22,717 nt of DNA from contig JBNGIS010020030.1 of NCBI GenBank assembly GCA_049999725.1, forward strand, positions 1 through 22,717. The letters run 5' to 3'. Under the pieces are notes generated by a model. That model saw nothing but the letters and a program-made list of their open reading frames with translations. It searched no databases and had not been told where the DNA came from. Origin of the DNA: Haplomitrium mnioides (taxonomy: Eukaryota; Marchantiophyta; Haplomitriopsida; Calobryales). This document shows positions 1 to 9,106 of this stretch, piece after piece (the stretch's first letter is position 1; every line of letters starts with the position of its first letter). A program made the translations under genes and the position numbers.

Positions 1-2
1 TG

Positions 3-892
3 ACCATTGAAGGAGACAACTATCTCTCATGGTCACTAGATGCAGCAACTGATCTGGTCTCTAAAGGATTGCAAACCACAATCTTGACAGATGATGACAT
101 AACAGAACAACAGAAAGCCCAGGCATTAGTTTTCCTGAGGCACCATCTCTCTGAATCTCTTAAAATTCAGTACCTGAATGAAAGTAACCCCAGAATTCTC
201 TGGGATAGCTTGAAAGACAGATTTGACCACACCAAAGCAATACATCTACCTAATGCAAGGCATGATTGGGTCAATCTAAGAGTTCAAGACTTTCCTACTA
301 TTTCTAAATATAATAGTGAATTGTTCAGAATAACATCACAGCTGACATTATGTGGACATCCAGTTTCTCAAGAAGAACAAATTGAGAAAACATTATCCAC
401 TTTCCATTCAGCCAATGTGATTTTGTCCGCACAGTATAGAAACATGCATTTTTCTACTTATTCTGAACTAATAGCCTATTTACTATTAGCAGAGAAACAT
501 CAGGATTTGCTGATGAAAAATTCTAAAATCAGAACTTCTGGTACCCTACCTCAAACTCCTAAACCTGAAGTTCATTATTCCAAGCCTACAAACAGGAGAG
601 GTATGTCTACAATAAGGGCCAGACATGGTTCTTTTAGACATAATTCTCAAAGGGGTAAATCTCCTATTAATGGCAAGAATCAACAATTCAGGGGGAGAGG
701 AAGGGGCAGGGGTAACTCTGCACGTTTTTATCCAAGAGGAAGAAGAGGAGGCAGGAATATATATAATGACATAAACTAGCCATCCTCAAGTAATTCAAGA
801 GGATCGATTGTTTGCAGCAGATGTGGGACCATTGGGCATACAACTAAAGTTTGCAGAATCCCAGCACATTTGGTCGCACTATATGCTAAAGA
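3..892 (+). pseudogene. gag: copia-1 Gag with zinc knuckle, interrupted by one stop
   Basis: This is the Gag (capsid/nucleocapsid) part of the copia polyprotein. The reading frame is already open at position 3, so the real start is upstream of the window. The N-terminal half has the plant copia Gag fold signature (UBN2-like), with a Trp-Asp-x-Leu-Lys-Asp-x-Phe-Asp stretch near position 225. It is followed by an Arg/Gly-rich RNA-binding tail at about 640-770. A TAG at 777-779 stops the frame. Immediately after it, in the same frame, comes a CCHC zinc knuckle (Cys at 813, Cys at 822, His at 837, Cys at 852; spacing C-x2-C-x4-H-x4-C). The stop therefore cuts the nucleocapsid motif from the rest of Gag. 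CAG to TAG is one simple way to create it. The frame runs into the assembly gap at 893. Confidence 0.9.
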
Positions 893-992
893 NNNNNNNN
901 NNNNNNNNNNNNNNNNNNNNNNNNNNNNNNNNNNNNNNNNNNNNNNNNNNNNNNNNNNNNNNNNNNNNNNNNNNNNNNNNNNNNNNNNNNNN
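893..992. other. Assembly gap of exactly 100 N
   Basis: One hundred N in a row lie between the copia-1 zinc knuckle and the protease. A round 100 usually marks a gap of unknown size, so the true distance is not known. The Gag frame and the protease frame agree in phase across the gap only if its real length is a multiple of three plus one, which cannot be checked here. Confidence 0.98.
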
Positions 993-1269
993 TTTATGGA
1001 TCAGACCGATACCCTTACCGATTATATCGATAAAGAAGAGGATATTCACATACCAGAAACCAACATGATTCAGTGTACAAATTCTACACTTCCTCTTGAT
1101 GACATACATACCTGTATTATAGACAGTGGCAGTACTCATACTATTTTAAAATGAAGGTCCTATTTTACCAAGCTGACGCCCTCTCACCGAAAGGTGACTA
1201 CTATTATGGGGAGGAATCAGATTGAGGAAGGACAAGGACCAGCAACTATCAGATTGCCACAAGAGACTG
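993..1269 (+). pseudogene. copia-1 aspartic protease with in-frame TGA
   Basis: This is the retropepsin-like protease that would cleave the copia Gag-Pol polyprotein. The catalytic Asp-Ser-Gly-Ser is at 1122-1133, followed by Thr-His-Thr-Ile-Leu as in plant copia proteases. A TGA at 1152-1154 stops the frame 10 codons after the catalytic Asp. The same frame continues with the flap and second half, including an Ile-Met-Gly near 1201, an Ile-Glu-Glu-Gly-Gln-Gly near 1221 and Leu-Pro near 1254. No frameshift is seen, so a single nonsense mutation (or a stop that is read through) separates the two halves. Confidence 0.88.
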
Positions 1270-1665
1270 TAATACATATCAGATCAGCTATTTACGCACC
1301 AAGTGCCACTAGAAACTTAATAAGTTTTTGTGATATACAAGATAATGGATATCGCATACATACAAGCACTTGTAAGAATCATGAAGTGTTGCATTTATTG
1401 AAGCACACTCCTGAAGGATCTGAAATAAAAGAAACCCTTTTTGTGTACCCTCTTGGTTTTTACATTACGCAAATACAAAACTATCATACTCATGCAAAAA
1501 CAAACGATCATACTACTTTATGGCATAATCGCTTAGGACACCCGAGAACTACTATGTTTCTTAACATTCTGAAAGTGACCCGATCCATTCCTCAAAGCAT
1601 TAAGCCATCTATGATTGATAGACCATGTATTCATTGTTCTCAAGGCAAGCTGGCCTTACGTCTAG
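1270..1665 (+). pseudogene. copia-1 GAG-pre-integrase / integrase zinc-binding domain
   Basis: This segment holds the N-terminal zinc-binding part of copia integrase. The Leu-Trp-His-Asn-Arg-Leu-Gly-His motif places the two His at 1524 and 1539. The Cys-x2-Cys is at 1626 and 1635. Together they form the HHCC zinc site that supports integrase multimerisation. The frame is open and in phase with the protease, but the second assembly gap cuts it right after the Cys pair. The first catalytic Asp of the integrase core is lost in that gap. Confidence 0.88.
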
Positions 1666-1765
1666 NNNNNNNNNNNNNNNNNNNNNNNNNNNNNNNNNNN
1701 NNNNNNNNNNNNNNNNNNNNNNNNNNNNNNNNNNNNNNNNNNNNNNNNNNNNNNNNNNNNNNNNN
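1666..1765. other. Assembly gap of exactly 100 N
   Basis: This second 100-N run lies inside the copia-1 integrase. It removes the first half of the catalytic core, including the first acidic residue of the D,D35E triad. Both gaps fall inside the same high-copy element, as expected when an assembler cannot resolve near-identical copies. Confidence 0.98.
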
Positions 1766-2520
1766 TCCAGAAAGTCCAATAAAAGTCCTACGAGTTGACA
1801 ATGCGGGGGAGTTTACATCAAAAACTTTTGATGACTTTTGCATGACAATGGGTATTGATACCCAATACTCTGTGGCACATATCCATTTTCAAAATGGAAT
1901 GGCCGAAAGAGTTATACGTAGCATTCAAATGATTGTTAGGCCTATGTTAATGCAGACAAATTTACCTGTTTCTGCATGGGGCCATGCAGTACTACATGTT
2001 GCATCATTATTAAAATATCGACCATCAGCTTTTAATTCATTATCACCTCACCAACTGGCCTATGGTCAGATACCAGACTTATCCCATTTGCGAGTTTTCG
2101 GTTGTCAAGTCTTAGTTCCTATTATGGGACCGAAAAGGACTAAGATGGGACCTCAGAGGCAAAAAGGCATTTATGTGGGATATGACTCATTTTCCATTAT
2201 ACGCTATCTAGAACCATCCACAGCTGATGTGTTTCAAGCCAGATTAGCTGATTGCCATTTCTGTGAGAATGTATTTCCATCTCTATTTGAGGATAAAAAT
2301 TCTTCTTTACCGAAGAAACTCCTATGGGAGAATATATCCACTACATGGATAGATCAAAAAACAAGGCAAGGTGAGGATGAGGTCAAGAGACTTCTTCACT
2401 TGGCTAATATAGTCGAACAATTGCCAGATTCTTTTAATGAAATTGCAAAGGTAACTAGGTCACATATTCCTGCGGTGAATGTTCCTGCAAGAATTCTGGA
2501 TACTTCAAAACCATCAGTTG
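1766..2520 (+). pseudogene. copia-1 integrase core and C-terminal region
   Basis: This is the DDE-type integrase that joins copia cDNA to host DNA. The second catalytic Asp is in Val-Asp-Asn-Ala-Gly-Glu-Phe at 1797. The catalytic Glu is in Asn-Gly-Met-Ala-Glu-Arg at 1905, exactly 35 residues later, the expected spacing. The copia GKGY-like C-terminal stretch follows, with Leu-Arg-Val-Phe-Gly-Cys near 2088, Lys-Gly-Ile-Tyr-Val-Gly-Tyr near 2163, then Ile-Ile-Arg-Tyr-Leu-Glu-Pro. The frame is open throughout after the gap. From about 2220 to 2500 the protein is clearly homologous to the minus-strand fragment at 17755-18075. Confidence 0.92.
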
Positions 2521-4583
2521 ACCAAGTACCAAGGCAAAAGAGAGGACGCCCTCTTGGCTCAAAAGACTCTCAACCTAGGCAAAACATTTTGACTAAGAGA
2601 ACTACATTCTCAACTGATGTTATGAAAGCATCTTCATCTACACCTTCACTATCTCAACCGACTATTTCCCTATTGGAATACCTTGATAATAAAGAGATCT
2701 CGATCCACTATATGGATACAAGGGTTATATGGCAAAGAGAGAATGTAGATGTCGATGACCATTTTGCATTCCAAGTTTCACTTACTATATCCGATACACC
2801 ACCTGATCCCAGATCTGTCAAAGAAGCTTTGGACAGTTCTGACAGGATAGAGTGGAAAAAGGCAATGGATTCAAAACTTGATTCCATGATACAGAGGAAA
2901 GTATTTGGACCTGTAGTTCCTATTCCCTCTGATGCTAATTTAATCGGATATAGGTGGATCTTTGTGAAAAAACGAAATGAAAAAGGAAAAATTGTCCGAT
3001 ATAAGGCACGCCTTGTAGCCAAAGTCTATACACAAGTACCTGGAAGAGACTACGATCTCACATATGCCCCAGTTATGGATGCTATCACATACCGGTTCCT
3101 AGTAGGCTTTTCCCTAGGACATGAGCTCATTACACATCAGATGGATGTTGTGACAGCATACCTATATGGGCTTTTGGATACCCAGATTTACATGAAAGCT
3201 CCCCCAGAGCTTATTGCCAGGAGTATCTATCATATTCAGGGGGAGAATGTCACTAAGAGTAAACCATTTAGCGGTACATCTACCTCTTTACCATCGACCA
3301 TCATTGCACCCAGTGGTGGAAGTACTGGGTTAGGACCTATAGTCCATAAGATGCACTCTAGGGAGAAACGACCTATTGTCCCTCCTATGCATCAATCCAT
3401 GCCTCTGGCCAAGGGTGGGTATGCAGTCCAGATCCTTTGATCTATTTATGGACTAAAACAGAGTGGTCGAATATGGTATTATAGATTTCATGAGGAGATG
3501 ATCGCCATGGGTTTTCACTTTGATGACATTGCACCAAGTTTGTTCATCAAGAATGTCGACAAAGAATTTATAATTGTCGCATTATATATTGATGACATAA
3601 ACCTTTTTGGTCACCAATCCTTACTTGAGCATACTATTTCTATGCTAAAGAAGACTTTTGATATGAAGGATATTGGTAAGACCAAGTATTGTTTGAGATT
3701 ACAATTTGAGTATCTCGATGATGGCATATTGATGCATCAGAGTACTTATACTAAGAAAATCCTTAAACAATTCAATATGGATAAATCTCATCCAGTTACA
3801 TCACCTATGGAGATAAGATCACTGGACAGAGACAAAGATATTTTCCGAAAACGGAAAGACATAGAGCCTATCCTTGGATCTGAGATACCATATCTCTTAG
3901 CTATAGGAGCTCTTATGTATCTTGCTAATCAAACACGTCCTGACATTTCATTTGCCGTGAACTTGCTAGCAAGACATAGTTCACAACCTACTATAAGGCA
4001 TTGGAATGGTATTAAACGTATTTTCAGATATTTACAAGGCACAATTGACACGAGACTATTTTTCCCAAATAATACTGATCAAATACTTACCGGTTATGCA
4101 GATGCAGGATACCTATCGGATCCTGATGATGCTAAATCCCAAACCGGTTATGTTTTCCTATATGGCTCTACAGCTATATCATGGAAAAGTACAAAACAAA
4201 CTTTGACTTGTACATCCTCAAACCATGCAGAGATCATTGCTTTGTATGAAGCTAGTAGGGAGTGCATATACCTACGGAGGATGCTTGATCATGTTTACTT
4301 GCATTGTGGTTTGCCTTGTATATCTGACCCTACTGTTACTTTTGAAGACAACTTGGCATGTGTACAACAGATTTCACAGGGATTTATTAAAGGAGACCGC
4401 ATAAAACACATCGCTCCAAAGTTTTTCTTCACTCATGAGCAGAATGATGACACTATTTCTGTGCAGGTTATCTCCAGTAAGGAGAATATTGCCGACATAT
4501 TTACTAAGGCTTTACCTCTGGCACTGCATCAGCATTTTTGTCATCTACTTGGTCTACGGAGATTATCGACTTTATTATCATGA
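2521..4583 (+). pseudogene. copia-1 reverse transcriptase and RNase H, one in-frame stop
   Basis: A variable linker (2521-2790) leads into the copia RT. Catalytic residues are present: Asp at 3144 in Gln-Met-Asp-Val, and Tyr-Ile-Asp-Asp with the two Asp at 3591 and 3594. A TGA at 3438-3440 sits directly before the hallmark Ser-Ile-Tyr-Gly-Leu-Lys-Gln-Ser-Gly motif. CGA to TGA is plausible, because Arg or Lys is usual there. RNase H follows in the same frame, with Asp 4101, Glu 4230 and Asp 4347 as catalytic acids. The protein ends with the usual Ala-Asp-Ile-Phe-Thr-Lys-Ala-Leu and a stop at 4581-4583. The stretch of roughly 65 codons between Met-Lys-Ala-Pro-Pro-Glu-Leu (about 3190) and the Tyr-Gly-Leu-Lys motif is longer than I would expect. 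Confidence 0.92.
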
Positions 4584-4900
4584 CTTCATCGACTATTCTT
4601 TTATTATATTGTCGACATTATTATTATTATCTCCGACTTTTCTTTATATTCTATTTAATGCTCATGTTATTCTTTTTCTCAGTATCATATCATTATTATT
4701 ATTTTCTTTCGGTCACTATATGACTTCTATATCCATCTATAAATGGTGGTTGTACTCTTTCCCTCATTGGAGTATGAGAGGGTTTTAATGAGGCAACACC
4801 TTTTATATTGCATAAGGATTTATTTGGAGTGTTGGTGATATTTCTATCATAGGTTATATATTCATCTTACGTGTGACTACAACGTTCCCCATGTTATAGT
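4584..4900 (+). other. copia-1 3' untranslated region
   Basis: This AT-rich, pyrimidine-rich stretch between the pol stop and the polypurine tract has no coding features. Reading frames across it are low-complexity and hydrophobic only because of T-rich codons. The last ~130 bases (an ATGAGG...GCATAAG block at about 4787-4818, and the following bases up to the polypurine tract) are recognisably related to the minus-strand sequence at 17640-17750. This shows that the two copies share the same 3' end. Confidence 0.75.
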
Positions 4901-4913
4901 CAAGGGGGAGTAT
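4901..4913 (+). promoter_or_regulatory. Polypurine tract of copia-1
   Basis: CAAGGGGGAG directly precedes the 3' LTR, where plus-strand DNA synthesis would be primed. Its position just before a TG-starting LTR and after the pol 3' UTR supports the call. The related copia-2 copy has CAAGGGGA at the equivalent place. Confidence 0.85.
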
Positions 4914-5152
4914 TGTAATACATGTACTAAGATGCTTAGACTAATAGATGATTAGTCCTTAAACCTATGATTAGAGTATTAGGATTAGTATTAGGGTTAG
5001 TGCTAATCCTATAAGATTAGCACATACTAAATCCTTTGTACTTTGTAAGGAGAAGATTATTATTACATTAGAGAAGAGAGAGAAGAGAAGGAGAAGAAGA
5101 GTGAAGATTATTCATATGATTGATTGTTGCAACATTCCTCACCTTGTATACA
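4914..5152 (+). repeat. 3' LTR of copia-1 (right end uncertain, 5134 or 5152)
   Basis: The LTR begins TGTAATACATG just after the polypurine tract. It contains AT-rich promoter-like sequence, a CCTATAAGAT at about 5007-5016, and a purine-rich GAGAAGAG block at 5070-5100. The right end is not certain: ...GCAACA at 5134 and ...TGTATACA at 5152 both end in CA as LTRs do, and the second better mirrors the TGTA start. The left half shares CTATGATTA and AGCACTAATCCTA-like stretches (as GTGCTAATCC here) with the LTR at 17460-17637. No second copy of this LTR lies to the left in the window. Confidence 0.75.
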
Positions 5153-5215
5153 TGAGCTAATGGCCTTTGTCTTACAACAAATAGATAGTGAAAATTATTT
5201 CATGGCTAGCAAGGC

Positions 5216-6337
5216 AAAGTAAGTAAGCAAGAGTAAATATTCAATATTGCAATATAGTAAGAGGTAGATAAAACTTTTAAGGAATTCAAACTCTATGTTG
5301 CTCACATCTACAATAGAATCAATGAAGATTAGCATAACTTTGATGTAGGTTGAAGCCGAAAAGGAGAAATTGATGGTGCAGGTCAAAGCAACAAATAAAC
5401 TCAGGAAAATTTGATGATACAGATCAAAGCAAAACTTGCATCAAAAGAAAAAACCAAGTGCTTGCTGAAGCTAGAGAACTGATGATCAAAAGCATAAATC
5501 AATGAGCTAGAGAAAATCAAAATTGAAAGTCAAAGTAGAGCTTGTTTCAAAAGAACAAACACTCAAAAGAAGGAACCAAATGCTTGTTGTTGAATATAGA
5601 ATAAAAGATTCAAGCCAGAGAAGTAGGAGAAATTGATGGCTGGAAGGAAAAATCAATGAGTAGCAAAAGAAAATCAAGAAAATTGACGATGCAAGTTGAA
5701 AGAAGGAACCAAATAATTGCTACAGAATATAGAAGAATATATTCAAGCAAGAGAAATCGATGACTCGAAAGATAAATTGATGAGAAACAAATAAAATCAA
5801 GAAAAAATAGATGATGCTGGTCAAAGCAAAACCTTCATATAATTGCACTTGCAATAGAATTGATGAAGGTCAGGAACCTTGATGTAGGTCAAAGTAGAAT
5901 TTGAGAAATTGATGAGCAACAACTAAACTCAATAGAAATCGATGATGTAGGTCGAAGCAAAACCTTTAAAGAACTGTACCTACAATAGAATTGATGAAGG
6001 TCAAGAACCTTGATGTAGGTCAAAGCAAAACTCAAGAAATCAACGATTGCAAGAAATCAATAAATGCAACGAGAGGCAAAAATCAATGAAGGTCAATAGA
6101 ACAAAACAACAAACAACACTCTATCACCGCTTTGGTATTGCTTCATCACCACTTTGGCATAGTGGCTAAGTAATGTTATAGTAGTAGATTATAATTATAA
6201 TTATACTTGTTTATAGCTAGCTATCATTGTAGTTAGAAATCATTATTATTCACTTCTTTGTTAGCAATATTATAATACACTCTCTACCTCTTACTATATT
6301 GCAATATTGAATATTTAATCTTGCTTTTACTAACTTT
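5216..6337. mobile_element. Unit bounded by long inverted repeats (candidate non-autonomous DNA element)
   Basis: A 35-base stretch at 5234-5268 recurs as a perfect reverse complement at 6283-6317. The match continues imperfectly outward for about 18 more bases (to 5216 and 6337). The interior is about 1 kb, has no reading frame of note, and consists mainly of degenerate direct repeats rich in GATGTAGGTCAAAG and AATTGATGA words. Inverted ends around a non-coding interior fit a non-autonomous DNA transposon or foldback element. I cannot see a clear target-site duplication and do not recognise the superfamily. A simple inverted duplication is the alternative. Confidence 0.5.
5290..6110. repeat. 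Degenerate direct repeats, period about 131 bp in the best pair
   Basis: The best pair is 5809-5894 and 5940-6025. Each runs from a GATGATG(C/T)(T/A)GGTC(A/G)AAGC start through AATAGAATTGATGAAGGTCA to CTTGATGTAGGTCAAAG. A more diverged relative is at about 5297-5390, and short pieces of the unit (GATCAAAGC, GAGAAATTGATG, CAAAAGAAGGAACCAA) recur in between. This is a decayed minisatellite-like array without coding signs. Confidence 0.75.
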
Positions 6338-6345
6338 ATATCTAC

Positions 6346-6422
6346 ATAATAATAATTACTATAATAATAATTATTACTATTATTATCATAATAATAATAA
6401 TTATTATTATTATTATTATTAT
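6346..6422. repeat. (TAA)n/(TTA)n microsatellite with internal inversions
   Basis: The tract switches between TAA and TTA phases (ATAATAATAATT...ATTATTATTATT), so it is largely self-complementary and could fold. It lies just outside the right inverted-repeat arm. Frames across it give Asn/Tyr runs with no meaning. Confidence 0.9.
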
Positions 6423-6657
6423 GTAACATGATAGGATGGAAATATCTTAACATCAAAGTAAAGGGAGAGAGATTATTGCCTTATCTTTTTGCAACATATG
6501 CTTTCTTGAACTATTATGAAATAGGGAGGGAAGGTGTGTGCATGCAACCATTTTGTTTCCAATACTGTGTAGCATATTCATTACTCAAAGAATGTGACAA
6601 CCCATGTAGGTTTTGATAATTATTATTTTTTTTCTATAGTTGGGATCGCATCAAAAA

Positions 6658-6688
6658 AGAGGTGAGAGCTGGCAAGAATCTCACCTCT
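6658..6688. repeat. Perfect 10-bp inverted repeat (hairpin), 11-nt loop
   Basis: AGAGGTGAGA at 6658-6667 is the exact reverse complement of TCTCACCTCT at 6679-6688. It has no U-run typical of a terminator and no nearby gene, so its role is unknown and it may be chance. Confidence 0.6.
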
Positions 6689-6960
6689 AATCTAGGCAAA
6701 AGGATCTGATGAAGATATTAGTCATATAGAATAAGAATAGTAGACAAGTAAAGTGGGAAAACCATATGGGTTGTCTATGCCAATGGGAATGTGTGTAGGT
6801 TGTATTGATTGTCCATACCCATGGGAATGGGATTGTGGGAAACATGTATACTTTTGTGGTGCGAATGGTTAGGCAAGCCCATCGATCATTTGTCAAACAT
6901 CTACTCCCTACTTTATCGAAGAGAAATTGTCAAATATAAAATAGGCCAAAGGCCATTTCG

Positions 6961-7315
6961 ACACTGCCTAATGCTATGAAGAATAGCATTGGAGAAAATC
7001 TTTGCAGCTACCTACTCATCAACCAAGCCTCACATCCACTTCAATATGAATGTGGAATAGGTTGTAGGACTTGTGGGCATTGCGTGAAGCACTAAAGAAT
7101 AGGAATGCAAAGAATGACTACACCTACCTACTCATCAACTCGGCCTCATCTCCACCTCACCTCCATACCTTATCCAAGAGAGCCCAACAGAGCTTGCATT
7201 AAACAATATGAATGTAGAGCATGCTATGTGGACACTGTTGGAAGTGATAAAAAATGGTAATGCAAAAAATCTATGCATCTATGTACTTATTAGCCAACCT
7301 CACCTCCACCTTCAT
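6961..7315. repeat. Three degenerate copies of a ~85-bp unit
   Basis: Stretches at about 6961-7045, 7077-7165 and 7231-7315 share the order (A)CACTG/CATTG, AAGAATA(G)N(A)ATTG/ATGCAAA, CTACCTACTCATCAAC and CCTCAC(A)TCCAC. They are spaced about 115-155 bp apart. No open frame runs through them. They may be remnants of a tandem array or of a repeat-protein gene, but no protein family can be named. Confidence 0.45.
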
Positions 7316-7935
7316 ACAAAAGCAAACAATATCATTCTGAGCCTACAATTAATCTAAGACCATCTTCTAAGCTTACAATTAATCAAAGATCATCTTTTGA
7401 GTTTTTGAAGAAAGGAAAGGAATGAAACTAATGCACTCGATGGAATGCATGTGCAATCATGTCAAACACCATTAGCATATTTTTGGAATCTATTTGAGCT
7501 TATTAGCCATCAATTAAAATCTATTGCAAATATCAATCATCAAATGTGAAATTTTGAAACTCACTTTTGATGCAAAGGTTTCTCTAATGCATGTTATTGC
7601 ATTGTTGTCATGTATTCAACAATTGTTGGATGCCACAATCACTAAGTTTTTCAAAATTAGAAAACCAATGCCAATCACTTTTGAAATCTCTCACTCTTGA
7701 AAGAATTGTCTACAATGACAAGGATGTACTGCTCAAAAGATTGATGTTACAATAGAGCTCACATTGTTGATTTGCACCACAAACAATTAAACATATATTG
7801 GACATAGAGCAAATCAAACAGAAGCCCAAATAGCTATAACTCGTAGGGAAAATCACATCCAACATCAAGAAGCACATGTTTCCCATCTTGAATTTCTTTG
7901 TTGGCATCCAAACTGCTTAACATGACTTGCTCTTT

Positions 7936-8141
7936 TGTCACAACATTCCATGTATTTTTTTTATTTTTAGACATTTTGAGTTTTTCATCTTTTTGTGCCT
8001 TAGTATATAAGGCAATGTACTTTCATCAAAAGGTTATCTTTTGATGTCTCATTTTAGTGATTGTATAAACCAAGAGGAGAGCTGACGTATTGCAGCTCTT
8101 GGAGAAGCATGGATTCCTTGTGAGCAAAAGTGCGTTGGTTT
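7936..8141 (+). repeat. 5' LTR of the gypsy element (lacks the block found upstream of the 3' LTR)
   Basis: The sequence from TGTCACAACA at 7936 matches 14581 onward over about 255 bases, through a TATATAAGG TATA-like box at about 8005. LTR plus primer site plus early leader are included in the match, which stops at 8192. The 3' copy is preceded by a further block (14453-14580) that has no counterpart here. So either this LTR is truncated at its left end, or that block is not part of the LTR. The right end is placed just before the primer-site-like sequence at 8142. Confidence 0.75.
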
Positions 8142-8156
8142 TGATATCGGAACATC
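8142..8156 (+). promoter_or_regulatory. Primer-binding-site-like sequence (initiator Met tRNA type)
   Basis: TGATATCGGAACATC resembles TGGTATCAGAGC, the site complementary to the 3' end of plant initiator methionine tRNA that primes most plant LTR retrotransposons. It lies at the end of the LTR repeat, as required, with about three mismatches. The same sequence with one change recurs at 14791 in the second copy. Confidence 0.5.
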
Positions 8157-9105
8157 AACCCACAATTTGGAGTTTCTTCGAGAAGGTATCACGTGAGCAG
8201 GTCCTCTAGTGAGCAAGACAAGTGTGTCTGTGACCTAGTGAGGAGCATTGGGGTAGTGCCTAAATTGGGTGAGGAGGTTGAGAAGAAGCCAGAATAGAGT
8301 ACTGTCGGAGGAATTTCTCTGTTCTGGGCTGACAAGACAAACTTGGTCTAATTCATGAGAGAAAATTTGTTGGGAAGAAAGCTGCATACCAGAATTTTGA
8401 AATCGCTATCTGCATATTGTCTTGGCAGTTCCCTTGCTGAAATCACAGTGACAGACAATAGAGATAGAGTAGGGGTATTTGAATTAGTCAGAATTAAAAA
8501 CAGAATTTTTAGAAAAATAAAATAAAATAATTCTGAATTCAGAGAGGCTGAACCAGACCCTCTGCTGAGCGGTGCAAGGGTAGCAGGAGTCCACTAGCAT
8601 GCTCCTAGGGTGTAGGCTATCTAGAAGCCCAAATTTTTGATGCAGTGAAGCACGAAAATCTGAACATCTGTTTGCAAGAAATCAAAGATCGGTTTGCAGT
8701 GCTTTGGAGAAGAGTGCCAAAGTTCTGTTTTTATTCGTTGTCAATTTTGCTCCTAGGTTGAGGAGAAGACCAATCAACTAGGATTGGCAAGCAAGGTGTA
8801 CCTTGTCCAGAGGAGAAGGAAGGGTCGCTTGTGCTGATTTGCACATTTCAACCGACTTGTGGGCAAGTGGCTGAGTGGCAATAACACACACAACATGTGA
8901 TCTGTGAGGGAGTTTGACTAAGAAGAGGTCAACACAAAGCCAAAGGTGGAAGGTTGCGGTATGGCATTACTCACAGTGGCATCCAGTTTCGACTTGCGGT
9001 AAGAGCGACTCAACAGCTGGTAAATGACCATACATCGGACAAAGAGGAGGAAACTCTTCCTAGCACTCATGTACATTCCCCATTGTCTTGGGATATGGAT
9101 GAGAT
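8157..9105 (+). other. Untranslated leader of the gypsy element
   Basis: Between the primer site and the first recognisable Gag codons there are about 950 bases with no convincing frame on either strand. Its first ~36 bases recur after the 3' LTR (to 14835). Packaging or translation signals would lie here, but none can be identified. Confidence 0.55.
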
Positions 9106-9106
9106 G

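Larger units (their letters stand above)
1..5152 (+). mobile_element. Ty1/copia LTR retrotransposon (copia-1), 5' end outside window, degenerate
   Basis: The order Gag, zinc knuckle, aspartic protease, GAG-pre-integrase, integrase, reverse transcriptase, RNase H, polypurine tract and LTR is diagnostic of Ty1/copia (integrase before RT). All coding blocks lie in the same frame, from position 3 to 4583, so the ancestor encoded a single Gag-Pol polyprotein. Three in-frame stops (777-779 TAG, 1152-1154 TGA, 3438-3440 TGA) and two 100-N gaps interrupt it. The frame is otherwise undamaged over about 4.5 kb and most catalytic residues are kept, which points to a fairly young copy. The 5' LTR, primer binding site and Gag N-terminus lie beyond the left edge, so LTR divergence and target-site duplication cannot be checked here. 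A deleted relative lies in inverse orientation at about 17460-18130. Confidence 0.95.
6423..7935. other. No recognisable gene; degenerate non-coding DNA
   Basis: I find no convincing coding frame, RNA gene or element end over these 1.5 kb. Short frames of 60-70 codons occur on both strands but have no domain signature. Two small structures are listed separately: a perfect 10-bp hairpin at 6658-6688, and three related stretches between 6961 and 7315. Confidence 0.6.

Noticed and set aside
4435-4788. 117-codon hydrophobic frame overlapping the end of copia-1 pol
   Set aside because: Out of frame with RNase H and then runs through the T-rich 3' UTR; apparent membrane segments are composition artefacts.
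4978-5003. TTAGGGTTAG-like words resembling plant telomere repeats
   Set aside because: Only about one and a half units within the copia-1 LTR, embedded in an ATTAGGATTAGTATTAGGG background; the LTR explains it.
6250-6456. Minus-strand frame rich in Asn and Tyr
   Set aside because: Produced entirely by the TAA/TTA microsatellite; no protein signal.
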